The translations under genes and the position numbers were made by a program. Of a stretch of DNA of 64,000 nucleotides, positions 12,759 through 24,769 are shown piece by piece. Numbering within the stretch: the first letter of the stretch is position 1; each line of letters starts with the position of its first letter. Under the pieces are notes generated by a model. It saw nothing but the letters and a program-made list of their open reading frames with translations, was not told the origin of the DNA and did no database searches. Source of the DNA: Apiotrichum sp. Y4204 (taxonomy: Eukaryota > Basidiomycota > Tremellomycetes > Trichosporonales > Trichosporonaceae); the NCBI GenBank assembly GCA_025531455.1, contig JAMYHL010000024.1, forward strand, positions 62,001-126,000, read 5' to 3'.

Positions 12759-15700
12759 CGGAGTCACCGTTGTTCTTAACGGGAATGGTGGCCTCAAATG
12801 AGAAGCTCCAAGCGTCCTAGAGAAGGGCAAGGCAGACGAAAGGAACGACAGGCAATAGTAATGTCCAGAGCGAAGAGCGAGTTAATGGTCGTTCCGAGGC
12901 TCGATAAATCGGGTACTGAGTCGTGACAGAGCCAAACGGAAAGATGAACGCGAAGAATATGGCTATATAGTCTGTGGGTCAGAGCTGTTGTTGGCAGAGT
13001 CATACAGCAAAGAAAGCGGGTGGGTGAGTCTCTCCGATGCTGAAGGAGGGCAATGAGGAGTGAACGAAACTGAGAGGGGAGAGAGGGAGAACGACCACGG
13101 AGACCTAGAGACGAGAACAGCGCCAGATAAACAAACAGCAGGGGGCGAGACCACCCGCAGAAGCAGCAGGATGGTCACATGAGAACGAGGCAGTCTCGAG
13201 GGAGTTGCGCCACTGGGAGGGTTGTTGAGGGCGCAGTGACTTGTCAACGCCAGATGCGGAGCCGTTGGGACCACATCTTTGGGTTCTCGGGGTTCGTTGA
13301 ACGCCAATGACGCGCATGACGCGCAGCTGCTCGTCCGACGCGCTGGTGCGCGCTGGAAACGTTCGTCCAATGCCCTGCTCCAACCCAACAATCTCTCTCA
13401 CGATCTCCGCCCTCTCTCACCCCCTTGCTTCCCAGTTGCTCCGCTCCTCGCGGCACGTCGCCTGCAATGACCACACACCAGAACTGGTAGGATCTTGCGA
13501 CGTCAACCCCGATGGGCGCTCATCCCCCCTCGTCTAGTCTCGTCGTCTTGTCTCCTCTTGGTAGCTTGGTGACGCCCATCCTGGATCCGCGTGGGGCCTC
13601 GGAGCGCCTTGGCTTGGCGGGCGCGCACGATCCTCCACAGCTCCACCCCGCCTCCACCCCGCTTTCCATCCGCGGGCCATCCTCCCCATCCCCCGACACA
13701 CACACTGCCAAAATGGTCTGCAAATAACTCTGGACGAGGATCGCGCAACTCACTAGGGGGGCGGAGGTCCGTGCGATCTGAGTGGGTCCGTGCGAGAGGG
13801 GCGCAAGCTGTGACCTCGGCGGGGGGAAGGGGATCTTATCGCCTAGTCAATCTATCGCAGATCATGCAGATCGGGGCACTAGTGATCCGGCGATTCGGTG
13901 ATGCAGTAACGGTCGTCGTGATGTGGTTGGGACAAGCGTGTTGTATGGTGCGGGGTGGCAATGCGAGGGCGTAGGGTGTGCGTGTGGGGAGCTATGTGTG
14001 TGGGTGCGGGGAAAAGGAATGACGAGGGGACGACAGGGAGTGTGTACGCGAGAGTCGTCAAGTGCTCGGACGACACGACAAGACGACGCAAGTCGGGGCT
14101 TTGGATGATGTTGTGTTTGTCGTTTCCGCAATCTCACACGACGAACAACAAGGAGGCGAATGTGAAGAAGACAATGAAGCCGGTAGAGCAGACGCGAGGC
14201 GAGTAGGACCACTTGCACCGGCAGCTGTCGCGGTATTGGTGGTCCCGTTGGGCGGCTGACAATAATTGACGTATTGACGTGGTGGCGCGGGTGGGCGCTA
14301 TGGGCTGCGGGTGCTGGTGACTCTCTCGAGGAACGGTCGATGGACAAAAGTCGACAGCCACAGGCGCACGCTCAGCGAACAGATCTCTTTTGCTGTTCCG
14401 AGGTACAGCTTTTGAGCGCCGACGGCGACGTTACTGACGGCAGGCCCGCTGGAGCCCGCGACGATGGTACCATGGTACTGAGTCTTGCCACTGCGTAACA
14501 TGTCCATGAACGGCATGTCGTGCGGTTGGTGATGTGTGCCCCCGTGCCGTAGTTGAGCTTGTGCTCTGCTGCGCGCGTGCCGTAAAGTAATCCAATACAA
14601 AGTTGCACCTGTTGCAGGCCCGACTGCCCAGGAACCAGTTCGTGACGACCAAAGGCCCGGTTTGCGACGCCACGGGCATGCCCCGCGCAGCTGCTGTTCT
14701 GGGAGGACATTGTACTCGCAGCGTTAGCACCCAGAGGCACTGCAGGGCCGCGGTCGGGGGGATGGGCATCTGCACAAAAAGAGACTGAAGCTTGTTCACG
14801 ATCCCGGGGCCTGTGGGGAACGGAGCCGACCCAGGGGCACAGTTCCAGTTCCTGACAAAGTTCCTGCATAATGTTGCCTGGTTCCTGTTTGTGAGTTTGT
14901 TTTGGCCAACAGCCTGACGAGAATGTGGCTGGTATTTTAGACTTTGGCATACATGCCTGGAGGCAAAAGGCCACAGTAGTGTAGCACACACTGCACTGGT
15001 CGTGCTCTGGGCTCTGGCTGGCGCTTGTGGGCTCCGCGGCTCAGGTGCAACAGTCGCGCTCAACCCTTGCCTTTCAAGAACGCAGAGAAAGGATTGGTGA
15101 AATCAGACAAATGGTGTTGGAGCGCGAGGTTTGCCACCCTCTCGAAATGGGCCAGATGGAGTACATACTCCGCCGTCCCTGTGCATACCCAAGTGGCGCA
15201 TGCCTCTCTCGGATTTGTTCCCCAAGCTTGGCAGGCGAGAAATATACCGAAAAGGCATCGCATGCCGTGTCGAGATCTCGCCCCCGAGCTTCCCCACACC
15301 TGGGCGCGGCAGTGCCGCAAGCGGGGGGTGGCGCCTGCGTCCCGTCTCCATATCCAGATCCCATCCACGCGCATAACATAGCATAGCACGCATAAACCTG
15401 CAGCGGATCCCGGTCAGCGGGCCAAAAACGCCACCAGGCCCGATCGAGATGCTGGTCATGCGGACACTGAATAGGTTTCGGCAAAAAAGCCACAGTAGAG
15501 GAAAGGCGGAGGAGCTGCTTGCCAGCATGATTGGTAGCTCAGTCAGGTGAAAGGTCAATGAGTGTTCCGCACCGAGGGCGGCGCTGCATGCCCGAGGTTC
15601 ATCAAACAATGTTGAATTTTGGTAGGTGCCACTGAATGGTGGATCGTACACGGCAGCCCAGGCCCACAGTATCAGGTGGCGGACGACCACAATTCAGCAA

Positions 15701-16949
15701 TTCCTAGGAGCTCCCAGGCCGAGGCTCTCTTTTGACTACCCCGACCCCTTTGTCCATCGTCTAATGAATGCTCGTGTCGACGATCAAGAACGTGAATACA
15801 GTACCCGGGAGCGGGACCTGTGTACGCGCACTATACGCGCCATGCGCGCTGTCAGACAGGCCATCGCGTCAGCGTCGGCGTTGCGGTTGCGTGGCGCGTC
15901 TCAGCGTGTCCCGTGAGTAACCGACTACGCACCATACAACACCGCAACGCGACCAGGTCATAGAACCACGCAACCAGCCCAAACGACGGCGCGACGGCGC
16001 GACGGACAGAACGACGACCCCAGGCCTCCGATCTACGTGCAGCAAGGCTTGCTACAACTTTGACTGATAACTTTGATCTTGTGCTTGATGCTTATTTTGA
16101 TCGCCATGACACACCACGGCATGTACCGTACTACAGTACAGCAGCATGCGCGGCCATGGCACCGTGCCCATGCACCTGACGCGCCCAATGAGCCATCTCG
16201 AGACCCCAGACCCCGAAGCTCGACCTCCGACGTCCGTCGTGAGAATTGCAATCCGACTCCATTTTCACAGCATGTGTCGCAGCGTGTATTGCAACCCGCA
16301 GCTCATCGCACAATCGTACTCTACACCATACACATTGCAGAGAGCCCAGCGTGACCCAAACGTCCCGCCTGCCCGTGCCCTGGACCAGAGCGTGACCGCC
16401 GACCCGAAACCAAACCGCGACCCAGCAAGGTGACTTCATGCTGGCATATGCTGGCCACTATTCGGGAGCCCACCAGCTAGGCGCACATGGACCATTGACG
16501 GGAATGATTAATGAAGCATGGGCCCTGTTTTGCGAGGGCCTGTCATGCTAGGGCGAGGGTCCGACTTATGCGTACCTCCGAGTCGTGTCATTGATCATTG
16601 ACGCTGTCCAAGTGGACGACTGGCCCACTGGGCTTCGGACCGCTGCTGCGCTGCATCCATTATGGCACAATCCGCAGCTGCATCATGCATCATTTTGCGC
16701 GTTTTCTTGCCCAACTCGTCACTGGAGCGGGACCGATGCTGTGCTACAGACATACAGGCACTCACATCATTAATTATGCAAGCATGCAAGCATGGACATG
16801 GGGGCCTTGCGAATTTAAGAGTTCGATTCTCTTCATTTACAACGAACAAACAATGTCAGACGAACAGTGTCAGTAGGTCAACAACGACGGCCGTTTAAGG
16901 AGACATGCATTTTCATGCGTCCTTCAAAGTTGTATTCTGTACACACAGC
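12759..16949. other. 4.2 kb without a convincing gene
   Basis: The right end is the 3' flank of TFC4 and the left end is the promoter and leader of the disordered-protein gene. Between them, about 13.5-16.5 kb, all six frames carry overlapping medium ORFs, the signature of low stop density in GC-rich DNA. On the minus strand, 14134-14361 ends in a hydrophobic stretch (FIVFFTFASLLFVV) that could be a membrane tail. I could not join it to upstream exons with clear splice sites. At about 16818-16842 there is a T-arm-like hairpin (AAGAG, TTCGATT, CTCTT) with no matching acceptor or D-arm, so I do not call a tRNA. Confidence 0.55.
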
Positions 16950-19900
16950 CTAGTCTACAAGTGCCAGCCACTCGTCTGAAATGCTGCGGACCAGGTCAAG
17001 AGATCCCGACGCGGCGTAGATGAGGACCACATTATGTGCTGCCTCCCACGACAGAGACGATTGGCGTATCAGTTGTCGGTCCTCCTCGTCAATCGCCTCC
17101 GACATCCGCCGTCGGACCGAGGCCAGAACCCGTTCATAATGCGTAACAGCGAGATGCGTTACACCTGCACAGTCAGGAACACGTCGCAGAAATTGTCCGT
17201 CCCGTTCGGTTCCGGTTCCGGAACCCCATCCGTCACTCACCCAAGTTGTGAAAGGCCCTTCCATAGTTGTACTCAACTTCCTCCTGGCTGGCTGCGTCTT
17301 GCGGACTCAACTTGCGATATCGCGCCAGGAACGCGAGACCCTAGATCGTCAACACCGCACGGAGATCGAAACTGCGAAGCTGTAAAGTTTAAAACTCACC
17401 TGTCCGATCTGGTAGTTTCGATTGTCAGATTGGCGATTCAGCGCACGTCCAAAGTACGCCTGGGCTATGAGGAAGCACAAGAACGGGTCGTATTCATTGA
17501 TTTCATATGCGCGGAAGAAATAGACTGCGGTGAGCGAGGAAGGGAGTGAAGCACTTACAGAGAGCGCTTTGATAGCTCTTTGTAGTGAGCATGTTCTGGC
17601 CATAGAGAGTGTTGAACACGGGAGAGTGTTTCATGGGCTTGGGACACATGAGCTCCTCGGCTTCTTCAGTCTCCGCTGACGGGTGCGGCATGTCGTCCTC
17701 GTCCCCTTCTTCGTCCTCATCCCCGTCGTCACCGTCTGCCCCGTCGCCGTGCGCTCGGTGGTTTGGATGGTCTTCGTCGAGGATGACATTGCCGAATCTC
17801 CGCGACTGACCCGTCGTGAGAATTTGCGCCCAGCGCCGATGACGTGCATTGAAGCGCAACTTGACACCATAGACGGCCTCGTCGTAGATTCGTACCTCCC
17901 GGTGGAGGAACTTTTGCAGAGCTAAACTGGACCACACAGTTTGCTGCTTAGCTCCACCGCCAAGGGCAGCGAGCATGAGCAGAAGAGGCTCAGGTCGGAA
18001 CTGATGCATTTGGGCGAGGCGCTTGGCATTGTCCGAAATGCGATCATACGACCTCATACGCATCGCGCAACCTGCAATTAGTGTTGTTTGTATGATGCGG
18101 CACTCACAGATGATGGTGAGGCGGAGCGCAATCTCGCAGCGGCGGCTGTTGAACAGACCCGACCAGACGACGTGCTCAAGGATGTCCATCGCCACGTCAT
18201 CTTCGTTCTTCACCATGAGGACACAGCAATACTGCACATGAGCATTTTCAAGGTTGACGGCACCTACCTTGATCGTCAATGCCAACCAGTCTTCAGTCTC
18301 GATACCATAGAATTCAGTCTGGCGCACGATATCGTAATCCTTCTCGCCGGATCCATCCAGTGGTGTCTCATCCTCAACTAGACGTCAGCTATCGCTCACA
18401 GGATCACAACTCACAGCCAAGCGTCCTCTCCAGACGATCTTGCATCGCTTGTGCCTCGGATGCAAAATCCGTCTTGGAACCATACTTTCGCCGCTTGGAG
18501 ATGCGGGTGATACCACGGTTCTTCGTAAAGTTGCTTTTGGCAAGACGATAGGTCTCAATCATCGTGCCCGCAGAATGAATAAACTTGTCGAGAGCCCAGG
18601 CCTCGCCATTGTTGATTCCCTCTTCAGCCTCTTGCACATCCTGCCACAGTCCTTTCATCGTTGTCGACGCCTGAGCCTCGAGTACGCGCTTGTTTAGACG
18701 TGGCTGAACCATGCGCTCCCCGGGCTGAAGATCCCTCCTGTCTCCGGTGCGAATGACTTCAGACACAATCTCCAATGCCTCAGACTTCTTGCCCACGTCC
18801 TCGAGTGTGGCTGCCAGCTCGAGTCGAGCAGTGGTATTGAAGGGCTGCATGTCCACGACTGATGTCAGCTTGAATATCTAAAACACGTCAGCTCACCCCA
18901 TCGCAAGCTCTCGAGTGCTTCCGGATACCGCTTGAGCTGATGTTGACAGACACCGAGCTTGTAGATTACATCCGGCTCGTCTTCCATCTGAGAGTCAGCA
19001 GTGGTGCTATTTCCCCACTCACATTGCGATCATGCAATATCGCCCAACACTCAAGGGCAAGGTCCCACAGTTGGCGCTTCATGAGCGCCTCGCCAAGCTC
19101 CTTGAACATCTCGCCATGGAGCAAGGCATCCAGTTGGAGAATCACGTTGAGATGGACCATTGCCTCGTCGTCCTGTCCCAAGCGCAAACGTGCAACAGCG
19201 AGGCGGTACCGAAGCTGATTGTCAAGGTCATACCCTCCTCCTTCATGCTCCTCATCCGTGAGAGGATAGTACTCGCTATCGTCGTCCATCGCATCCCAGC
19301 CCTTTTCGTTTTTACGGCCCTGAAGCCATCGCTGACCGCGGTGGATCACGCCGACCGCAGACTCGGGATCACCCGACTTGAGGAGATAGTCGACGTATAT
19401 GACAATGTCATTGATGGTCATGGTGTTTTCGGGGCCCTGGTCTTCGGGCTTCTCAAACGTCGCAAAGTGGTAGGTGAATGCCTCCCCAAACGCAGTGGCG
19501 CCGAAAGCGTACTGCTTGGTCTCCATGATGATTGGATGAATCTCCATGAGCATGTTGAAGTCGCGCAAGAAGGATGGTTCAACGCGATGGATCTTGCGAA
19601 GCGCATCCACTGCCTTGTTGTTCTGGCCGGTCTGGCGATACACTTCAACAAGCTTCCAGATCAGATCGGGACTTGAACCATCCAGTTTGATGGCACGTCG
19701 GTAACAGTAGATGGCCTGTGCGGTGTTGTTCTCCTTCCTGACAGTCAGACGATCCTAACAGTAGACGTCGACATGCGACTCACAAGAACTGCTCAGCCAA
19801 ATCGTTCCAGGTGTCTGGGTCCTCCTCAATATGAGCACCGCAGAAGCGCATCTGACGGCCCATATCCATGTCGCCCATTTCCTCATACACCGATGCTAGT

Positions 19901-20540
19901 GTCGTCCACGCGGCCTGGACCTGTGGGTCATGACGGATGACCTCGAGGAAGAGCGTGACCGCCTCGCTGTGGTTCTGAGTGATGTACGCCATGTTGGCAC
20001 GACCGAGCAGCTGCTGCACCTCATATGTTGGCCGGTGAACACGCTGTACCTGGGCGTCAGCTTAAGTTAGACAAAAAGCAGCTCACTCGTCGACGCGGCT
20101 TGGATTGCTGCGGCAGCTCCTCATCGTCTATCGCCGCCAGGTCCTGTTGGAAACTTGTACCACCAATGCCATCGGCACCGGACATGGCATTGGACACATA
20201 TCCTGCAAAGCGTCTGAATGTCAGCTCAACCTTTGGTTTCTGAGAATACGCACTGGAACAAAGCATCTTCCTTCGGATCCTCCTCGGGAGCTTCAACGGG
20301 TTCAGCTCTCTTGCTCTGGCGCGCGTTCTCTTCCCTTGCATCGACATATTCGTCATCACTATCATCGTCGACCCCCGATGAATCGTCGCGCATATCATCG
20401 TCCTCGTCGTCGCTAAAGACATAGCTGTTGACGGATTTGGATGGGCCGGGCGCTGGAGACTCGCCATCGACGTCCATCGCCTCCGCGCGCTTCGCGGCTT
20501 GGCGCGAGGACGACGCGCGCGTGCTGATGAAGCCGGACAT
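16950..20540 (-). CDS. TFC4: TFIIIC subunit tau131 (Tfc4/GTF3C3), TPR protein
   Basis: Tfc4 is the TPR subunit of TFIIIC, which binds tRNA-gene internal promoters and recruits TFIIIB. About eleven short introns interrupt the gene. The N-terminus has a basic/acidic disordered region with Asp/Glu-rich runs (VFSDDEDDDMRDDSSG). TPR units follow, starting with YEVQQLLGRANMAYITQNHSE and then EAVTLFLEVIRHDPQ. The middle carries IHRVEPSFLRDFNMLMEIHP. The C-terminal TPR block includes LYFFRAYEINEYDPFLCFLI and YNYGRAFHNLGVTHLAVTHY, a family hallmark. An acidic linker (DDGDEDEEGDEDD) lies around 17,690-17,740. Start at ATG 20540 (MSGFISTRASSSRQAAK); stop TAG at 16950. Family call is strong; individual splice sites are approximate. 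Confidence 0.92.
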
Positions 20541-22467
20541 CGCTCGAAGGTCGCCGCACGGCTCCAGAGATCGCTCTCAAAATCGGAGGAGCTGGGGACG
20601 GCAACGCGAAAGCCGGTAGCGGAGAGTAGATGTCAGATGTGAACTGGTCGATAACGCGAGTTGTGTGGAGATCCAAGTCGACGATGGGAACACTTGTTGT
20701 TGGTCGCAAACAAATATTAGCGGCGGCCTCCACCAGCTGTCGGCCAGTGGTGGCAAATGAGGAATGACGCACTTTCTAATAAGCATCTACTTTAATCCCC
20801 TAATCAACTTCTAATCCACCACCGTTACTGCAATCCTTATCAGACCACCTAGTGGCACGTCGCTGCCCTAGATACTGTGGATGCATACAGGTTCGATAGC
20901 CACTGCAATACGTTGGATGCGTGGTACTAAGAATGCTCTACATGCCTGCAACCAGAGACGAGAACGATCAACGACAGATGAGAGCCCTGTGTACAAGGTG
21001 GATGTATGGATATTCAGATCAAGATGCAAGTTATCTGTGCTGTGTCCTAAAGAGTCACGTCTACGAATCCACGGGGAGTGAAGTGCAGAGTGGAATGCGA
21101 GTCCGCACTATTGACAAGCTCGCCACACTCATCCAACGCCAAGTAGTCCATTGCTTGGGCGACGCGCGAGAGCTCAGTGCTCAATTGGAGGCCCGCCAAG
21201 CTGACCTTGGTAGATCCGAGGGAAGGAAAGAGCCGGCTCCAGCATCGGGTCCTCACAAACCTTCGATTATTCTCCGAACAACCTGCTCGTGTGTTGGAAG
21301 AAGCTGAGGACCCGATTATGTTCGGCCTATTGTTTGTATGGTATGTAACAGCAGGTGAAGATCAGGGGACAGTCCCGGCCCCGGTGCCTCCTGGAATGCC
21401 TGCCTGAGAGACTACTCGAGTAGTTGTCCGGGATAACGGGAACTGTGCAGTGACGCGTCCACGGCGCAGCGTCGCCGACGGAGGAAGAATGGCCGACGCT
21501 CTTGCATCGCAGAGTTGACGCGACTGCGCAACAGAGTAAGCTTTATCGTGCACCACGAGGTCCGGTAGTTAACATTGAGCCTGTTGTTTGTCCTGTTTCT
21601 TGGTTACTTCTTGAAAGGGTCAGTAAAAGTCTGTCGGAGAGCAGCATTTGCGCGTTGGAGACAAGGATAGTGGTAGCAGAGGGGTTGTCATCCCAGAGTC
21701 GTCCATGCATGGCAGGGCGTCGTCAGCATCTTTTATTGGGGATATCATTCGGAAGCCTTAATCAATCATTGAGTAACATGGACGGATGTCCACCATTGCT
21801 CCTGGTGTATAAGACACGCCGGTGGCCTGTTGGCGACGATTGCCCTGGCCGTCAACCTGTGACGGCCGTGACAGAAGTTCCCCCTTGGTCCCAGTGTGGC
21901 ATGTAGCACAGTGCGCGTGGTTTAGCTCAGTCGACAACGTGGTTGGTAGTAACGACCCCTTGCGTGACTTGCAACCACCTGGAGGACGTATCGGTCAGTG
22001 CTGTCAGACTCAGTAATATATCCAGCGCGTGGACGCGGTAGGGCAGAACGGAAGTGTGAAAATGTAGCTCGTCATAAGAGCAGAAGAGACAGGCAAGCCC
22101 GAGTGAGGTGGTGTTGATACGGTGATAACCGCGTTGTGGACCTGATTGCGCCCTCTACCACTATTGCCCTGTCAACTTGTACACTTCGATGATCGCGACG
22201 GAGGAGTGAGTGGTTTGCAGGCCGGACGTACGGAAATAGCATGTGCAAGCATGCAAGCACGCAAGGCCCAAGCGCCCAAGCATGGGCCTTCCCAGATAAA
22301 AGGGGTGTCGATTTAAATTCCGCTAGTTTCGGCGATAGCGAAATTTCTTAACACCGAAGGTCAGTCTGGCCGAATGGCTCTGAAATTTGACTCGCCCATT
22401 GGTGCACTTGGCTGAACCCTGATTCTGGGTGCGAGACCACGCAGAATTGCAGAAGCAACACCTGGGT

Positions 22468-22502
<35 letters not shown>

Positions 22503-22625
22503 CGGCTGGCCTGGCTGTGCCATCGTGTGGGCTGTGCACCGTGTGCTGGCCGCTGCTCGCTGCCCAAGTTGATCTACTCGTTCGCCTGACTTCCTTCTCC
22601 TTAGCCCTCAACACAAAAAAAAAAG
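20541..22625. other. intergenic between TFC4 and RPL3
   Basis: About 2.1 kb divergent region containing the promoters of TFC4 (left) and RPL3 (right). Only short open frames are present, none with coding-like composition. An A-box-like word occurs near 21,917 (GTGGTTTAGCTCAGT), but no T-arm or acceptor partner follows. A GGCT microsatellite is annotated separately. Confidence 0.6.
22468..22502 (+). repeat. (CTGG)n tetranucleotide microsatellite
   Basis: Nearly nine uninterrupted copies of CTGG run over 35 nt, about 125 nt upstream of the RPL3 start codon. It lies in the likely core promoter or 5' leader. Copy number is probably polymorphic; an effect on expression is speculation. Confidence 0.9.
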
Positions 22626-24113
22626 ATGTCGCACCGCAAGGTGGGTACCTTCGACAACGAGCGCCGCGGGCTGCTTATCACCGTCTTGGATCGCCGGGAT
22701 CGACTTCCGTGCCGCTAGAGCTGTGGTTGCTGGATTTCTGGGAAGATTTTGGCGCAGAGGTCGTCGAGAAGGGTCGTCCCGATGGAGGCGGCGTTGCCAG
22801 CGCGCCCGGGACTAGTATTCCTGCGGCGACGGCGCAACGGAGGTGATACGATGGGCGCCTAGGAGTGGAGATCCAGCAGCCAGAAACAGCGAATGCGTAC
22901 AGGAGTTGTGACCCAGCGCTCGGAGACGGACACCGTGGAACGCCTTGTGCTAACGTCGCAGTACGAGGAGCCTCGTTCGGGTTCGCTTGCCTTCCTCCCC
23001 CGCAAGCGTGCCGCCAAGCACCGTGGTTACATCAAGTCGTTCCCCAAGGACGATGCTAAGAAGCCCGTGCACCTCACCGCCCACCTCGGCTACAAGGCCG
23101 GCATGACCCACGTCGTCCGTGACCTTGACCGCCCCGGCTCGAAGATGCACAAGCGTGAGGTCGTCGAGGCTGCCACCGTTGTCGAGACTCCCCCCATGGT
23201 CGTCGTCGGTGTTGTCGGCTACGTCGAGACTCCCCGTGGTCTCCGTGCCCTTACCACCGTCTGGGCCGAGCACCTTTCGGACGAGGTTAAGCGTCGCTTC
23301 TACAAGAACTGGTACCGTTCGAAGAAGAAGGCCTTCTCCCGCTACGCCAAGAAGCACGCCGAGAACAACGGCGCTTCGATCGCCCGCGAGCTTGAGCGCA
23401 TCAAGAAGTACTGCACCGTCGTCCGCGTTCTCGCCCACACCCAGATCTCCGCCACCGGTCTTGCCCAGAAGAAGGCCCACCTTGCCGAGATCCAGGTCAA
23501 CGGTGGCTCGGTTGCCGACAAGGTCGAGTTCGCCAAGTCGCACTTCGAGAAGACCGTTGAGGTCTCGTCGGTCTTCGAGAAGGACGAGTGCATCGACATC
23601 ATCGCCGTTACCAAGGGTAAGGGTTACTCCGGTGTCATCTCCCGTTGGGGTGTGACCAAGCTTCCTCGCAAGACCCACCGTGGTCTCCGCAAGGTCGCTT
23701 GTATCGGTGCTTGGCACCCTTCCAACGTCATGTACTCGGTTGCCCGTTCCGGTCAGGACGGTTACCACCGCCGTACCACCATCAACCACAAGATCTTCCG
23801 CATCGCCAACGGCACCGCCGAGGACTCTGGTTCGACCCCCTACGACATCTCCAAGAAGACCATCAACCCCATCGGTGGCTGGAAGTCGTACCCCGACGTC
23901 AAGAACGACTTCGTCCTTGTCAAGGGCTCCGTCACTGGTTCGCGCAAGCGTGTCATCACCCTCCGCAAGGCCCTCCGTGTCCACACCTCGCGCGCCCACC
24001 TCGAGAAGACCGACCTCAAGTTCATCAACACCAGCAGCGCCCGGGGTCACTCTCAGTGGCAGACGAAGGAGGAGAAGCACGCTTTCCTTGGTCAGCTCAA
24101 GATCAAGAACTAA
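22626..24113 (+). CDS. RPL3: 60S ribosomal protein uL3
   Basis: Large-subunit protein uL3, which reaches the peptidyl transferase centre. Exon 1 (22626-22640) encodes just MSHRK. A 321-nt intron (22641-22961) follows, and exon 2 runs 22962-24113, giving 388 aa, close to the usual length (yeast 387). Exon 2 opens [22 protein letters not shown], the conserved uL3 N-terminus. The segment [25 protein letters not shown] around residues 235-257 covers the conserved finger that includes the site of the modified His in yeast uL3 (H243). Codon use is strongly biased to C-ending codons, as expected for a highly expressed gene. An in-frame ORF starting inside the intron would give a 406-residue product, but it lacks the canonical N-terminus. 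Confidence 0.98.
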
Positions 24114-24671
24114 GTCGACGGCGACAACTTGGATGGGCACAGCCCTTTGTACATACCTCCATAGTTGCATGCATTCATGCAACCCTGAAACCCAGAGCCT
24201 TCCGTGATGCGGCATCTTGACATTAATGACCTTGCCTGACTCCCACTGCACCAGCTGCATCACTTATGCGAGCGTTGCGCGGCATTTGTAGACTGCAGAC
24301 TGGATTGCAGGTCGGGTCCTGATGCCGTAGGGAGGGCTGGCGCCGCAGTGGGTAGTCAGTAAGGCAGTGGGTAGGAGAGGCAACCAATCCGTTGAATCTA
24401 ATGGCAGAACGAGGAGGAGCACGCCCTTTACGGCCAGCTCAAGGTCAAAGATACAGCTTAAGAGTCGAATAACCGGCGATTTGTACATGGCATGTGCGGG
24501 ATGCACCTGTCCCTATGATCGATACCAGCAGCAGAGAAACGGCAGCCGGCAGAGGACGCGTTCGTTGTTTAGGAACCCTGTTCTGCAGCCAAATGGGGGC
24601 GCGGAGGACAGCGGCGAAGCGGGAAGTCCTCTTTGGCAATGTATAAAACAAGTCCGTCAAAAATTCGACAA
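24114..24671. other. RPL3 3' flank
   Basis: The stretch from the RPL3 stop to the tRNA contains no supported gene. At about 24,403-24,460, a short segment (cagaacgaggaggagcacgcc, then ggccagctcaaggtcaaag) resembles the RPL3 C-terminal coding sequence ([17 protein letters not shown]) at low identity and could be a decayed fragment of an RPL3 3' end. Confidence 0.4.
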
Positions 24672-24754
24672 GCCTCGTTATATCAGTCGGTAGATAGTTT
24701 GACTCTTACTACTAAGATATCAAAATGTCATGGGTTCGAGCCCCATACGAGGCT
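24672..24754 (+). tRNA. tRNA-Lys(CUU) with 10-nt intron
   Basis: The acceptor arms GCCTCGT and ACGAGGC pair fully. The T-arm ATGGG-TTCGAGC-CCCAT is perfect, and the anticodon stem is TTTGA/TCAAA. The anticodon CTT lies at 24705-24707. A 10-nt intron (24709-24718, CTACTAAGAT) sits one base 3' of the anticodon, the canonical eukaryotic position. Removal leaves 73 nt including the discriminator T. The D-stem is TATC/GATA rather than the GCTC/GAGC expected for lysine tRNAs; pairing is kept but the A-box loses its usual G10. Eight T residues 7 nt downstream form a Pol III terminator. It lies between RPL3 and the CLC gene. Confidence 0.9.
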
Positions 24755-24761
24755 TCAGATC

Positions 24762-24769
24762 TTTTTTTT
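24762..24769 (+). terminator. Pol III T-tract after tRNA-Lys
   Basis: A run of eight T residues begins 7 nt after the tRNA discriminator base, enough for RNA polymerase III termination. Confidence 0.8.

Noticed and set aside
16795..16850. tRNA-like T-arm (AAGAG TTCGATT CTCTT)
   Set aside because: No matching acceptor stem, D-arm or anticodon arm exists upstream within tRNA length.
21905..21990. A-box-like word TTTAGCTCAGT as a tRNA start
   Set aside because: There is no B-box/T-arm and no complementary acceptor 3' end within 100 nt.
22950..24263. 437-codon ORF antisense to RPL3
   Set aside because: It mirrors the biased codons of RPL3 and is Val/Gly/Asp/Leu-rich with no domain.
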